From positions 1-57,184 of the forward strand of contig JACPFA010000041.1 of assembly GCA_016183235.1 (NCBI GenBank): a stretch of DNA of 57,184 bases, in the 5' to 3' direction. Within the stretch, counting starts at the first letter, position 1; every line of letters begins with the position of its first letter. Source of the DNA: Deltaproteobacteria bacterium (lineage in GTDB: Bacteria; UBA10199; DSSB01; JACPFA01). A program made the position numbers and the translations under genes. Of the stretch, positions 5,239-14,738 are shown piece after piece. Under the pieces are notes generated by a model. The model saw only the letters and a program-made list of their open reading frames with translations, had not been told where the DNA came from and did no database searches.

Positions 5239-6918
5239 ATGGTTAATTATAACAGCACCGTTCAAAAATTAGGTGTTGGAATTGGGTTGAGGAGGGAACA
5301 CTTCGATTCCCTCCTCTCAAACCCACCGGGTGATGTTGATTTTTTTGAAATAGCCCCCGAAAATTATCTGCAAATCGGTGGGCGCAATTTTAACAAGTTT
5401 TGTCAAATCGCTGAGCGCTATCCCCTATTAGCCCACGGGTTGAGCCTTTCGATTGGCAGCGTTGACCCGATCGATTTTGAATTTCTCAAACAACTCAAAA
5501 AATTTTTAAACCAATTTAAAATCCCTTGGTTTAGCGAACATTTGTGTTTTGCTTCGGTGAAGGGGGCACAATTTCATGATCTCATTCCACTAACTTTTAA
5601 TGAAGCAAGCTTAAAGCACGTGGTTGCACGAGCAAAAGTAGTTCAAGATTTTTTAGAAATGCCCTTGGCCTTAGAGCATGTTTCTTATTATGCAACGTTA
5701 GGTGAAAATGAAATGTCGGAGGCCGAATTTGTAAGCCGAGTGGTGGAAGCAGCCGATTGTGCCCTCCACCTCGATATTAATAATGTTTACGTTAATGCAG
5801 TCAACCATGGTTACAGCCCTTATGAATTTTTAGATCAAATGCCCTTGCATCGGGTGATTCATGGCCATATGGCCGGGCATTATCAAAAATTGCCCGATTG
5901 GTTGATTGATACGCACGGGGCGGCGATTATTGAGCCGGTTTGGGATTTGCTTCGCTATGTGAGCCAAAAGTTAGAATTCCCGGCCATTCTGGTGGAGCGC
6001 GATCATAACCTGCCACCGGTAGAAGAAGTGTTAGCTGAGATGCGGCAGATGCGGGAGGTCTTAGAAAGGTCGAGAAAAAGTGTCATCGCAAGCAATGTCA
6101 TCCCTGCGCAAGCAGTGATCCATGATGATGCAACAATCTCGAATGGTGGGATTGCTTCGCCCGTTGGGCTCGCAATGACAGGAGAGGTGCAAGAAAATTG
6201 GCACAAACTCATCTTTGCTGAACAGGGTGAGTTTGTGTTTGATGGCCTGCCTGCAAAAAAACGCGAGTGCTTAGTTTTTTATCGTGAAGCGGTCTTTAAA
6301 ACTTTACGTGAAACAATCACCAGCTGTTATCCTATTAGTGCGGCCATTTTAGGGGCCGAGTGGCCTAGACTGATTCGCGAGTTTTTGGTGCAAGCGCCGC
6401 CCCAAAATCATTTATTAAAATTTGTTTCGGAAGAATTTTATCGGTTTTTTAAAAAGTGCGAATACCCTTTGAAGCGGCGGTTTCCTTATTTAGAAGAATT
6501 GTTGGATTATGAATTGTTGGAGTTGTTGTTACTTTATCAAGAAGAAATTGAAGATTGCTTCGCTAACGCTCGCAATGACATGGTAGTTTTTAACCCCGTT
6601 ATGGTGATTCGCCAATATGCATGGCCGGTGCATTTTATTAGTGAAAAAAATTGTGATTTAGAAAAGTTGCCGGTGGGGCAGTATTATCTTTGTGTTTATC
6701 GAGATCCCAAAACATTGGCAGTCAACTTTATGGAAGTGAATGCTGGGATTTATGAGTGGTGGCAAGGGGGGCTTGAAAAGCCTAAAGCGATCGAGGCATC
6801 TTTGAAAGAATGGTTACAAGAAATACCGTTCGAATTGCAAGGGGCCTTCAAAGAACAATTTTTTGCATTTGTGCAGGTAGCAATGGAGAAGGGAATACTT
6901 CACGTCATCCCGGACTAG
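5239..6918 (+). CDS. DUF692 (MNIO) - DUF2063 fusion enzyme
   Basis: A 559-residue fusion. Residues 1-275 are a DUF692 TIM barrel, the multinuclear non-haem iron oxidase family that modifies cysteines of ribosomal peptides. Candidate metal ligands are visible: H66 (AHG), E100/H101 (SEHL), H147 (LEHVSY), D179 (HLDINN), H208/H210 (IHGHMAGH), D224/H226 and E253 (VERDHN). Residues 320-559 resemble DUF2063, the usual separate partner that engages the precursor. The linker (about 281-315) is encoded by a dispersed palindromic repeat, and a second repeat lies in the DUF2063 part (438-448). The last codons and stop lie in a third repeat. Fusion of the two partners is uncommon and may have been created through the repeat. 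Confidence 0.85.
   Translation: MVNYNSTVQKLGVGIGLRREHFDSLLSNPPGDVDFFEIAPENYLQIGGRNFNKFCQIAERYPLLAHGLSLSIGSVDPIDFEFLKQLKKFLNQFKIPWFSEHLCFASVKGAQFHDLIPLTFNEASLKHVVARAKVVQDFLEMPLALEHVSYYATLGENEMSEAEFVSRVVEAADCALHLDINNVYVNAVNHGYSPYEFLDQMPLHRVIHGHMAGHYQKLPDWLIDTHGAAIIEPVWDLLRYVSQKLEFPAILVERDHNLPPVEEVLAEMRQMREVLERSRKSVIASNVIPAQAVIHDDATISNGGIASPVGLAMTGEVQENWHKLIFAEQGEFVFDGLPAKKRECLVFYREAVFKTLRETITSCYPISAAILGAEWPRLIREFLVQAPPQNHLLKFVSEEFYRFFKKCEYPLKRRFPYLEELLDYELLELLLLYQEEIEDCFANARNDMVVFNPVMVIRQYAWPVHFISEKNCDLEKLPVGQYYLCVYRDPKTLAVNFMEVNAGIYEWWQGGLEKPKAIEASLKEWLQEIPFELQGAFKEQFFAFVQVAMEKGILHVIPD
6081..6182. repeat. Composite palindromic repeat inside the DUF692-DUF2063 linker
   Basis: The sequence begins TGTCATCGCAAGCAATGTCA and ends GGGCTCGCAATGACA. 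It combines the GCAATGTCATCCCTGCG element seen at 14657 and 27279 with a TTGCTTCGCCCGTTGGGCTC half seen at 52348. It is read through in frame with no stop. Confidence 0.85.
6551..6580. repeat. Short repeat copy inside the DUF2063 domain
   Basis: AAGATTGCTTCGCTAACGCT followed by CGCAATGACA; matches the minimal intergenic form at 42102-42128 almost exactly and is translated in frame as EDCFANARND. Confidence 0.75.
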
Positions 6919-6963
6919 ATCCGGGATCCACCAACATAGATTCCGGCTCAAGGCCGGAATGAC
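6903..6963. repeat. Tandem CCGGGATC-type palindromic repeats at the fusion gene's 3' end
   Basis: Two palindromes in a row: TCATCCCGGACTAGATCCGG and ATTCCGGCTCAAGGCCGGAA. The first supplies the TAG stop codon of the fusion gene and its last residues HVIPD. Confidence 0.75.
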
Positions 6964-6967
6964 GATG

Positions 6968-8239
6968 TTAATCTTTGGCAATTAGTGCTTCAAGCTCTTG
7001 ACGATATTTTGCGAGGTCGGCGATGGGTCGTTTAGCCACCCCGGAGTTCATCGCGGCGCGGGCCACTTCGGGGGCAACCCAAGGCACCACTCGATAATCT
7101 AAGGCCTTGGGGATGATGTAATTTTTTCCAAACGAAATTTCTTTAAGTTGATAAAGGGTATAAACTTTAGCCGGTATGGGTTCTTTAGCAAGCTTGGCTA
7201 AGGCTAGGCTGGCCGCAATTTTCATTTCTTCGTTAATGGTAGAGGCCCCCACGTCTAAGGCCCCACGGAAAATAGCGGGAAAACCCAAAACATTATTGAC
7301 TTGGTTGGGGTAATCAGAGCGCCCCGTGGCCATAATAATATCGGGCCTGGCTTGAATGGCTTCGGGGTAGGTAATTTCGGGATCCGGGTTGGCCAAGGCA
7401 AAAACAATGGCGTTAGGGGCCATGCTTTTAAGCATCGTAGGGGTCACTAGCCCTTTAGAAGAGACACCCACAAATACATCGGCATCTCGCATGGCGTCGG
7501 CTAAGGTGCGGCCGGGGGTCTTTTGGGCGAAAAACCCGCGTTCGGGTTCAATGTCGTCGCGATCTTGATGCACCAAACCTTTGCGGTCGCAAAGAAAAAT
7601 ATTTTCTCGCGGCACACCCAAACGGTGAAAAATTTTTGCACAAGCAATAGCAGCAGCCCCTGCGCCTGAAAAAACAATTTTAACATTTTTGGTATTTCGG
7701 CCAGTAATCTCCAAAGAATTAAGCAGGGCAGCCCCGCTAATAACAGCGGTGCCGTGTTGATCATCGTGAAAAACCGGGATGTTAAGTTCCATGGTTAAAC
7801 GGCGTTCAATGTAAAAACATTCAGGGGCTTTGATATCTTCTAAATTAATGCCACCAAAGGTGGGTTCGAGAGATTTGACGATTTCTACAAAACGATCGGG
7901 ATCCGATTCTTTAATTTCAAGATCAAAGGCATCAATGTTGGCAAATTTTTTAAAGAGGACAGCCTTGCCTTCCATCACCGGCTTGGCTGCATAGGGGCCA
8001 ATGTTGCCCAGGCCTAAAACTGCGGTGCCATTGGTGATTACGCCCACCAAATTGCCTCGTGCCGTAAAACGATAAGAATTGTCTGAATCTTTTTCAATCT
8101 CGAGACAAGGCTCGGCCACACCCGGGGTGTAAGCCAGCGACAAATCTTTTTGGGTAGCGCAGGGTTTGGTGGCAATAATTTCAATTTTCCCTTTGGGCGT
8201 TATTTCATGATAATTTAATGCTTCATTTTTAGTTATCAT
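6968..8239 (-). CDS. maeB: Malic enzyme (NAD(P)-dependent, short form)
   Basis: Oxidative decarboxylation of malate to pyruvate with NAD(P)H formation. The 423-residue protein has the malic N-terminal domain ([28 protein letters not shown]; catalytic region [12 protein letters not shown] and [11 protein letters not shown]) and the NAD-binding domain ([22 protein letters not shown]). The phosphotransacetylase-like C-terminal half of long MaeB proteins is absent, which is normal for the short type. Its start overlaps the stop of the biotin carrier gene (ATGA), so it is the last gene of the carboxylase operon, linking C3-acid carboxylation to pyruvate supply. Confidence 0.92.
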   Translation of the reverse strand: MITKNEALNYHEITPKGKIEIIATKPCATQKDLSLAYTPGVAEPCLEIEKDSDNSYRFTARGNLVGVITNGTAVLGLGNIGPYAAKPVMEGKAVLFKKFANIDAFDLEIKESDPDRFVEIVKSLEPTFGGINLEDIKAPECFYIERRLTMELNIPVFHDDQHGTAVISGAALLNSLEITGRNTKNVKIVFSGAGAAAIACAKIFHRLGVPRENIFLCDRKGLVHQDRDDIEPERGFFAQKTPGRTLADAMRDADVFVGVSSKGLVTPTMLKSMAPNAIVFALANPDPEITYPEAIQARPDIIMATGRSDYPNQVNNVLGFPAIFRGALDVGASTINEEMKIAASLALAKLAKEPIPAKVYTLYQLKEISFGKNYIIPKALDYRVVPWVAPEVARAAMNSGVAKRPIADLAKYRQELEALIAKD

Positions 8240-8742
8240 TTTTCAATCTCGATTAATTTTTGCCCGGCCTCGACAGAATCGCCAACTTTGACATGAATAT
8301 TTTTTACCGTTCCATCGAGTGGACAGTTGATTTCGTTTTGCATCTTCATGGCCTCAACAATGAGTACCACGGCACCTTTGGTGACACTGTCACCAACGTT
8401 TAATTTTAATTCGATCACTTTGCCTGCCATGGGGGCTTCGATGATGCCAGAGCCTTCGTCTCCATAGGCATCGCCATCGTGGGCCTTCAGAGGGTCGATG
8501 ATTTTTAAAGTATAGGGGATGTGCCCTAAGACTAATTGGCATTTATCATCTTTAACTTGAGCCTCAAGATCGATGATTTTGAATTGGTCTAAGAGAAATG
8601 TGTAAATGGGTTTTTTGTCTAATAGCAATTCGAATTGATGAGAAGATTTCCCCAAATGCACCACATAAGTCGAAGCGTCTTTTTCTTCGATTTGCACTTC
8701 AAAATTTTCACCTTCGGTGTGGAGATGATAAGTGCAACTCAT
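8236..8742 (-). CDS. Biotin carboxyl carrier protein (acyl-CoA carboxylase)
   Basis: A 168-residue carrier subunit. The C-terminal biotinyl domain carries the EAMKM motif with the biotinylated lysine at about residue 133, followed by the hallmark [15 protein letters not shown] end. The N-terminal half (residues 1-90) resembles the PCC-type carrier region. The ATG at 8742 is preferred over the longer frame from 8781 because it overlaps the biotin carboxylase stop in an ATGA junction. The three subunits are adjacent: carboxyltransferase, biotin carboxylase, carrier. Confidence 0.9.
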   Translation of the reverse strand: MSCTYHLHTEGENFEVQIEEKDASTYVVHLGKSSHQFELLLDKKPIYTFLLDQFKIIDLEAQVKDDKCQLVLGHIPYTLKIIDPLKAHDGDAYGDEGSGIIEAPMAGKVIELKLNVGDSVTKGAVVLIVEAMKMQNEINCPLDGTVKNIHVKVGDSVEAGQKLIEIEK

Positions 8743-10253
8743 GATGAACGTAACCCTGCCTTTCGCCCCAGAAGTTTCCAAGCAGAAACGCTGGCGGCTT
8801 CAGTGCCGCTCGTGGTGGGTTTAAGAGATTTATTGTGTAAATGCTGGGTGAGGGCTGCCAACATGAGGGCAATTTCTTTTTCTTGAGGGTCAATCTTTAA
8901 AATTTCAGCAAGATGTTGGTCGACAAAATGTGTGTCGTAATGGCCTTTGACAAAATCAGCAATTTCTAAAGCGCGGCGATGAAAATAAAGATTGGTTTTA
9001 ATGCCAATGATTTTATATTCGGCCAAGGCCCGCTTCATTCGGGTGATGGCCTCTTGGCGCGTGTTTCCCCAGGTGATGAGTTTGGCTAAAATTGGGTCAT
9101 ATTCCATGGGAACAGTAAACCCTTGATAAATACCATTGTCGAGCCTCACTTCAGGGCCATGGGGATATTGTTGATCGATCACCAAGCCAGGGGAGGGGCG
9201 AAAGTTGTTAAAGGGGTCTTCGGCATAAATTCGGCATTCGATAGCTGCGCCGGTTTGAGTAATATCGGCTTGTTTAAGGGGGAGTGGTTTACCCATAGCA
9301 ATTTCTAATTGTAATTTGACCAAATCAAGATGGGTGACGCATTCGGTGATGGGGTGTTCGACTTGTAGCCTGGTGTTGACTTCGAGGAAATAGCAATTTT
9401 GGTTTTTGTCGACCAACATTTCAATTGTGCCGGCATTTTGGTAACCCACGTGTTTAGCTAGTTTGAGGGCGATGTCACAAACTTTTTTGCGAGTGGCCTC
9501 GGTGATAAAAGGCGAGGGCGATTCTTCAATAATTTTTTGATGACGGCGCTGAATCGAACATTCTCGTTCAAAAAGATGGATTACATTGCCGTGTTGGTCG
9601 CCTAATATTTGCACCTCAATGTGGTGAGGGCCTTCGATTAATTTTTCAATAAATACCGAACCATCTTTAAAAGATTTGAGGGCCTCGCCGCTGGCCAATT
9701 CAAAAGCACTAGCCAGCTCTTCTTCTCGATGCACGGTGCGCATGCCTTTGCCGCCGCCCCCCATCGCGGCTTTGAGTAAGATCGGGTAACCCATTTGTTG
9801 GGCAATCTTTTTAGCCTCGGATAAATCTTGGATGGCTTTTTCCATGCCGGGAATGACTGGCACGCCTGCTTGGATAGCGATTTTACGGGCTTCGATCTTA
9901 GAACCCATTTGCGAGATGGTTTTAGGGCTGGGGCCTACGAAGATCATTCCTGCATCGATGACGGTTTGAGCAAACTGGGCGTTTTCTGAAAGAAAGCCAT
10001 AACCGGGATGAATCGCATCAACCCGAGCTTTTTTGGCAATGGCAATAATTTTTTCGATATTGAGATAGCTTTCAGTCGCGGGCGATTTTCCCAAATAATA
10101 GGCTTCATCAGCTCGTCTTACGTGCAGTGCGCTACGATCGGCGTCGGAAAAAAGTGCAACCGTGGTAATGCCCAGCTCACGACAAGTGCGCAGGATGCGT
10201 ATGGCGATTTCTCCTCGATTGGCAATAAGCACTTTTTTGATAGATGAGGCCAT
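8739..10253 (-). CDS. Biotin carboxylase subunit of acyl-CoA carboxylase
   Basis: ATP-dependent carboxylation of carrier-bound biotin. The 504-residue protein begins KKVLIANRGEIAIRILRTCR and has the ATP-grasp glycine-rich loop (KAAMGGGGKGMR), the HIEVQILGD segment, the ECSIQRRHQK motif, the EVNTRLQVEHPITE active-site block and the C-terminal RLDNGIYQGF region. The extra 50 or so C-terminal residues beyond an AccC core are as in PccA-like subunits. The stop overlaps the carrier start, and the gene follows the carboxyltransferase by 4 bases. Confidence 0.93.
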   Translation of the reverse strand: MASSIKKVLIANRGEIAIRILRTCRELGITTVALFSDADRSALHVRRADEAYYLGKSPATESYLNIEKIIAIAKKARVDAIHPGYGFLSENAQFAQTVIDAGMIFVGPSPKTISQMGSKIEARKIAIQAGVPVIPGMEKAIQDLSEAKKIAQQMGYPILLKAAMGGGGKGMRTVHREEELASAFELASGEALKSFKDGSVFIEKLIEGPHHIEVQILGDQHGNVIHLFERECSIQRRHQKIIEESPSPFITEATRKKVCDIALKLAKHVGYQNAGTIEMLVDKNQNCYFLEVNTRLQVEHPITECVTHLDLVKLQLEIAMGKPLPLKQADITQTGAAIECRIYAEDPFNNFRPSPGLVIDQQYPHGPEVRLDNGIYQGFTVPMEYDPILAKLITWGNTRQEAITRMKRALAEYKIIGIKTNLYFHRRALEIADFVKGHYDTHFVDQHLAEILKIDPQEKEIALMLAALTQHLHNKSLKPTTSGTEAASVSAWKLLGRKAGLRSS

Positions 10254-10257
10254 AGAG

Positions 10258-11826
10258 CTATAGAGGGATATTGCCGTGCTTTTTATTGGGATTTTTGTCG
10301 ACCTTGTTGCTTAACATTTGCAGCGCGGTGATAATTTTGCTGCGAGTCTCACTGGGCATGATGATTTCGTCGATATAACCTAGCTCGGCGGCTTTGTAAG
10401 GGGTGGCAAAGGTTTCACGATATTTTTCGACCAAACGTTTTCGTTCAGCTTCAGGGTCTTTAGCTTCGGCTAATTCTTTTCGAAAAATAATATTCACTGC
10501 GCCTTCGCTACCCATCACGGCAATTTCAGCAAAGGGATAGGCATAGTTAATATCGCCACGGATGTGTTTAGAACTCATAACATCGTAGGCGCCGCCGTAA
10601 CCTTTGCGTGTGATGAGAGTTACTTTAGGGATGGTGGCTTCACAAAAGGCATAAAGTAATTTAGCACCATGTAAAATAATGCCACCGTATTCTTGCTGGG
10701 TGCCTGGTAAAAACCCGGGGACATCTACAAAGGTGACAATAGGAATATTAAAGGCATCACAAAAGCGAACGAAGCGCGCCGCTTTAATAGAAGCATTAAT
10801 ATCAAGGCAACCGGCTAACACCATGGGTTGATTGGCTACAATCCCCGCCACTTTTCCATTATAGCGACCAAAACCAATCAGGATATTTTTGGCATAATCA
10901 GGGGCAATTTCAAAAAAGTCTTCGTGGTCGAGGGTGGCCTTAATAATGGTTTTCATGTCGTAAGGTTTGTTGGGATTTTCAGGCACGAAATTTTCTAAAT
11001 TTGCCAATTTGCGTTGTGAATCGTCGGTGCAATTTTCAACGGGGGGATCTTCTAAATTATTTTGTGGCAGGTAACCCAAGAGCTTGCGGATGAGTAATAA
11101 ACAAGCCTTATCGTTAGGAGAGCGTAATTGGCAAACCCCGCTTTTGCTGCTGTGGGCCAAGGCGCCGCCTAGGTCTTCTTTGGAAACTTCTTCATGGGTG
11201 ACCTGTTTAATGACCTCGGGGCCGGTGATGAACATGTGGGCAGTCTTTTCCACCATAATAATAAAGTCGGTAAGGGCAGGGGAATAAACCGCACCCCCGG
11301 CACAAGGGCCCATAATCGCTGAAATTTGGGGGATGACCCCGCTCGACATAACATTGCGTTGAAAAATATCGGCATAGCCGGCTAACGAAAGCACGCCTTC
11401 TTGAATACGGGCCCCACCCGAATCATTTAAACCAATGACCGGGGCGCCCGTTTTAGTTGCTAAATCCATGATTTTACAAATCTTTTTTGCATAGGCCTCG
11501 CCCAGCGAACCGCCGAAACTCGTAAAGTCTTGGGCAAAAATGTAAGCAAGCCGGCCATTAATGTAGCCATAGCCAGTGATGACCCCGTCCCCTAAAATCT
11601 TTTTCTTTTCCATGCCAAAGTCAGCAATGCGATGGGTGACAAAACGGTCTAATTCGACAAAGGTGCCGGGATCTAGGAGGAGTTCGATTCTTTCCCGAGC
11701 GGTGAGTTTGCCCAATTGGTGCTGGGCTTCGATCCGATCTTTGCCCCCGCCCAAGAGGGCCTCTTCGTTTCGTTTTTGTAATTGCTGGTAACGTTCTTGA
11801 TGAGAACTCATAGGAAAGTGGACCAT
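10258..11826 (-). CDS. Carboxyltransferase subunit (propionyl-CoA carboxylase beta / MmdA type)
   Basis: Transfers CO2 from carboxybiotin to an acyl-CoA. About 522 residues with the two crotonase-fold halves: [33 protein letters not shown] and [16 protein letters not shown] in the N-half; [18 protein letters not shown] and [15 protein letters not shown] in the C-half. These match PccB or methylmalonyl-CoA carboxyltransferase rather than AccD. With the neighbouring biotin carboxylase and carrier, propionyl-CoA to methylmalonyl-CoA is the most likely reaction. Start codon is uncertain: TTG at 11832, ATG at 11826 or ATG at 11811. Confidence 0.92.
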   Translation of the reverse strand: MVHFPMSSHQERYQQLQKRNEEALLGGGKDRIEAQHQLGKLTARERIELLLDPGTFVELDRFVTHRIADFGMEKKKILGDGVITGYGYINGRLAYIFAQDFTSFGGSLGEAYAKKICKIMDLATKTGAPVIGLNDSGGARIQEGVLSLAGYADIFQRNVMSSGVIPQISAIMGPCAGGAVYSPALTDFIIMVEKTAHMFITGPEVIKQVTHEEVSKEDLGGALAHSSKSGVCQLRSPNDKACLLLIRKLLGYLPQNNLEDPPVENCTDDSQRKLANLENFVPENPNKPYDMKTIIKATLDHEDFFEIAPDYAKNILIGFGRYNGKVAGIVANQPMVLAGCLDINASIKAARFVRFCDAFNIPIVTFVDVPGFLPGTQQEYGGIILHGAKLLYAFCEATIPKVTLITRKGYGGAYDVMSSKHIRGDINYAYPFAEIAVMGSEGAVNIIFRKELAEAKDPEAERKRLVEKYRETFATPYKAAELGYIDEIIMPSETRSKIITALQMLSNKVDKNPNKKHGNIPL

Positions 11827-11855
11827 AGCCAATCCGGCGCAGAGGTCAATAGTTT

Positions 11856-12935
11856 TTAGAGTTTAATCATGATAGGCGGAGAGGCGGCTACTTCTGTTTT
11901 ACTTTCAATTTCTTGGGCGATGGCTTTGAAGATAGCGCCGATTTTTCCCGTGGGATTTGCATGAACAATCGGAATACCATCGTCGCTCGAAATGCGAGTG
12001 GCAAGGTCAATGGGGATAGAACCCAAAAATGGGATGCCCAATTTTTTACTTTGCAACATCCCGCCGCCGGTGGAAAAAATTTCGGTAATTTCATGGCAAT
12101 GGGGGCATTCAAATTGGCTCATGTTTTCAATAATTCCAATAATGGGGGTGTTCACCTTACGAAACATCTGGATGCCACGCACCACATCAGCCAAGGCAAT
12201 TTCTTGTGGGGTGGTTACAATAATGGCCCCCGAGATTTGCAAAAGTTGGGTGAGAGAAAGTTGGGTGTCACCGGTGCCGGGTGGTAAATCGATGACTAAA
12301 TAATCTAATTCACCCCATTCGACATCATCGACAAATTGTTGAATCAATTTTCCCACCATGGGGCCGCGTAAAATAGCGGCATCTTGTTCGCCCATTAAAT
12401 AACCCACCGACATGGATTTAATACCAAATTTTTCATGGGGGATCATTTTGGTTTTGTTTTCATTAAGCGAGGGGGGCATATTTTTGAGGCCTAACAGGGT
12501 AGGAAGCGAGGGCCCATAGATATCGGCGTCGAGAACCCCCACCCGATTTCCCAAATGCGAAAGCGCAATCGCCAAATTGATGGCCAAGGTAGATTTTCCG
12601 ACCCCACCCTTGGCACTGGCCACCGCCAAAATGTGGCGGGCTGAAAGCCTGGGTTGATCTTCGTGGGCATGATCATGTTCGTGATGATGCCCGTGGTCGT
12701 GAGTATGGGGCGTTTCAAAAAAGATTTTTACCGACCCTAAGTTAGGGACTTTTTTTAAAGCCTGGTTGATTTCGAGTTCTAAATGGGCCTTCAATTGAGG
12801 GTTGGGTAGCAAGACTGTAAATTGAACATTATTGCCCAGCACCCTAAAATTTTTTATGCGATCTGTGGCGACTAGACCCTGCTTAGTTTCAGGGTCCATA
12901 ACCTTGGCCAGCGCTTGATAAATCTGTTTTTCCAT
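11856..12935 (-). CDS. apbC: Mrp/ApbC P-loop iron-sulfur carrier ATPase
   Basis: Scaffold or carrier for Fe-S cluster delivery. The 359-residue protein has an N-terminal MIP18/DUF59 domain (1-75), a His-rich linker (residues 77-91 contain nine His), a deviant Walker [10 protein letters not shown] (108-116), and a CxxC pair (ECPHC, about residue 275) that bridges a cluster in dimers. It is the first gene of the minus-strand operon, 29 bp upstream of the carboxyltransferase, and is divergent from iscS, so the Fe-S genes flank one intergenic region. Confidence 0.92.
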   Translation of the reverse strand: MEKQIYQALAKVMDPETKQGLVATDRIKNFRVLGNNVQFTVLLPNPQLKAHLELEINQALKKVPNLGSVKIFFETPHTHDHGHHHEHDHAHEDQPRLSARHILAVASAKGGVGKSTLAINLAIALSHLGNRVGVLDADIYGPSLPTLLGLKNMPPSLNENKTKMIPHEKFGIKSMSVGYLMGEQDAAILRGPMVGKLIQQFVDDVEWGELDYLVIDLPPGTGDTQLSLTQLLQISGAIIVTTPQEIALADVVRGIQMFRKVNTPIIGIIENMSQFECPHCHEITEIFSTGGGMLQSKKLGIPFLGSIPIDLATRISSDDGIPIVHANPTGKIGAIFKAIAQEIESKTEVAASPPIMIKL

Positions 12936-12990
12936 AGGGTGTTGTAAGTATGTCTTATGCCCATGAATTTCAAGGTCAAAAAAACAGAAA

Positions 12991-13019
12991 TGACTTTTGG
13001 TAGGCTATGGTAATATGAT
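12991..13019 (+). promoter_or_regulatory. Possible iscS promoter
   Basis: TGACTT (12991-12996) and TATGAT (13014-13019) are separated by 17 bp, ten bases ahead of the iscS ATG. The match is moderate and unverified. Confidence 0.35.
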
Positions 13020-13028
13020 TAAAACGAA

Positions 13029-14201
13029 ATGATTCGAAAACAACCTATTTACTTAGATTATCATGCAACGACTCCGCTAGATCCTGAAGTGTTGGCAGCC
13101 ATGTTGCCTTATTTGAAAGATGATTTTGGCAATGCCGCCAGTCAGCAGCATATCTTTGGGTTGAAAGCGCAAGCAGCGGTTAAAAAGGCAAGGAAAGATA
13201 TTGCTCAATGTTTGGGTTCAGAAGAATCCGAAATTATTTTTACGAGTGGGGCCACCGAATCGAATAATCTAGCTATCTTGGGGTTAGCCCAAAGATTTGA
13301 AGGTAAACATTTCATTACCACAGCGGTCGAACATAAATCGGTTTTAGATCCCCATAAATTTTTAACAAGTCGTGGGTTCAAGGTAACGATTTTGCCGGTT
13401 GATTCTTGCGGTAAGGTTTCTGTTGCAGAGTTCAAACAAGCCATCACTCCCGATACAGTTCTTATTTCAGTGATTGCAGCAAATAATGAAATTGGTACTT
13501 TAAATCCCATCGCAGAAATTGGTGAGCTTGCCAGCCTTGCCAAAATTACTTTTCATGTGGATGGGGCACAAGCGGTAGGTAAGGTGCCCATCGATGTAGA
13601 AAAAATGAAAATTGATTTATTGTCATTTACGGCCCACAAATTTTATGGGCCCAAGGGTTGTGGTGGTTTGTATGTTCGTAAGCGCCCGCATGCTGTGAAA
13701 TTAAATCCCTTGTTTTATGGTGGTGGGCATGAAGCGGGCTTGCGTTCGGGCACATTAAATGTTCCTGCGATTGTTGGTATGGCCAAAGCCATGCAAAAGG
13801 CTTGTCAATTGAGAGCCGAAGAAGCTAAGCGTTTGATAAAATTGCGAGAGCGTCTTTACCAAGGTATTTGTTCTGGTCTTGACGAAGTCTATTTAAACGG
13901 ACATTCTACCGATAGGTTGCCCGGCAACTTGAATCTTAGTTTCGTTGGGGTTAAAAGCAATGCCTTAATGATGGCAATGCCAGAAATTGCGGTTTCAAGT
14001 GGTTCGGCATGTAGTTCAGCGAATCCAGAACCGAGCCATGTGTTAAAGGCTTTAGGATTTTCGCCCGAACGAGCAGAAAGTGCGATTCGGTTTGGGTTGG
14101 GAAGATTGACGACCGAAACAGAGATCGATTATACGATTAAGCGAGTCATCGAAGTTGTTAAAAAACTGAGAGAGAATGGAGCTGTCATTGTGAGGATCTG
14201 A
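13029..14201 (+). CDS. iscS: Cysteine desulfurase (IscS/NifS family)
   Basis: PLP enzyme that supplies sulfur from cysteine for Fe-S clusters. The 390-residue protein starts with the family hallmark YLDYHATTPLDPEV; the PLP lysine is in TAHKFYGPKG (K204) and the catalytic cysteine in SSGSACSSANPEPSHVL (C328), a group I (IscS-type) loop. An A-type carrier gene follows 132 bp downstream. The last residues (AVIVRI) and stop codon lie in the edge of a dispersed palindromic repeat, so the native C-terminus may have been altered slightly. Confidence 0.93.
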   Translation: MIRKQPIYLDYHATTPLDPEVLAAMLPYLKDDFGNAASQQHIFGLKAQAAVKKARKDIAQCLGSEESEIIFTSGATESNNLAILGLAQRFEGKHFITTAVEHKSVLDPHKFLTSRGFKVTILPVDSCGKVSVAEFKQAITPDTVLISVIAANNEIGTLNPIAEIGELASLAKITFHVDGAQAVGKVPIDVEKMKIDLLSFTAHKFYGPKGCGGLYVRKRPHAVKLNPLFYGGGHEAGLRSGTLNVPAIVGMAKAMQKACQLRAEEAKRLIKLRERLYQGICSGLDEVYLNGHSTDRLPGNLNLSFVGVKSNALMMAMPEIAVSSGSACSSANPEPSHVLKALGFSPERAESAIRFGLGRLTTETEIDYTIKRVIEVVKKLRENGAVIVRI

Positions 14202-14324
14202 GGGGGGCACTCTGTCATTGCGAACCCAGCAGGGTGAAGCAATCTCGCTTGGGCCAATTGAGATTGCTTCGCCTTGCTGGGCTCGCAATGACAGAAGGCT
14301 TATCAATGGTTCCGCAATGACAGA
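14181..14324. repeat. Interspersed repeat cluster between iscS and the A-type carrier
   Basis: A CTGTCATTG edge overlaps the iscS 3' end; then a full inverted pair, TGTCATTGCGAACCCAGCAG against TGCTGGGCTCGCAATGACAG, followed by a partial GCAATGACAGAG copy. Confidence 0.8.
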
Positions 14325-14333
14325 GCAAGCACT

Positions 14334-14657
14334 ATGATTACACTAACAGAGCAGGCATTAACTCAGATCAAAAAGATCATTACCGAACAGGGTAAACCCA
14401 ATTGGGGGATTCGCTTTGGAATACAGGGTGGGGGTTGTTCGGGGTTACAATATAAGTTTGATATTGTAGAAAACCCAGAACCCAAAGATCACGTGGTAGA
14501 ACAAAACGGGGTCAAGATTTTCATCGATCCTAAGAGTGGTTTATACATCAAAGGCATGGTGGTGGATTGGCATTCAGATATTATGGGTTCAAATTTCGTG
14601 TTTAATAACCCCAATGCGAAACAATCTTGTGGATGTGGAACCAGTTTCTCGGTATAG
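14334..14657 (+). CDS. A-type iron-sulfur carrier (IscA/ErpA family)
   Basis: A 107-residue Fe-S carrier. The three conserved cysteines are present: C35 in GGGCSGLQY, and C99 and C101 in the SCGCGTSF terminus. The IFIDPKSGLYIKGMVVDWH segment matches the family core. It lies downstream of iscS on the same strand, separated by a repeat cluster, and likely receives clusters assembled with IscS sulfur. No iscU is in the window. IscA, ErpA and SufA cannot be separated by eye. Confidence 0.9.
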   Translation: MITLTEQALTQIKKIITEQGKPNWGIRFGIQGGGCSGLQYKFDIVENPEPKDHVVEQNGVKIFIDPKSGLYIKGMVVDWHSDIMGSNFVFNNPNAKQSCGCGTSFSV

Positions 14658-14730
14658 CTGTCATTGCGAGCAATGTCATCCCTGCGGAGGCGGGGACCCA
14701 CGATGGAGCGTGGCAATCTCGATTTGGGTA
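14657..14730. repeat. Composite palindromic repeat
   Basis: Same composite as in nagZ (27279) and the DUF692 fusion (6081): TGTCATTGCGAGCAATGTCA, CCCTGCG...GGGACCCACG, GCGTGGCAATCTC. It leaves an open frame fused to the next gene, which should not be read as part of that protein. Confidence 0.85.
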
Positions 14731-14738
14731 ATTTTAAC

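Noticed and set aside
4903-5265. Long ORFs on other frames and strand over the KDEKAK repeats
   Set aside because: They are produced by the tandem codon repeats; only the frame with a signal peptide, a strong ribosome site and the CG core is supported.
14664-14738. N-terminal extension of the small lipoprotein (MRAMSSLRRRGP...)
   Set aside because: It is the translation of a dispersed repeat; the signal peptide starts at the ATG at 14739.
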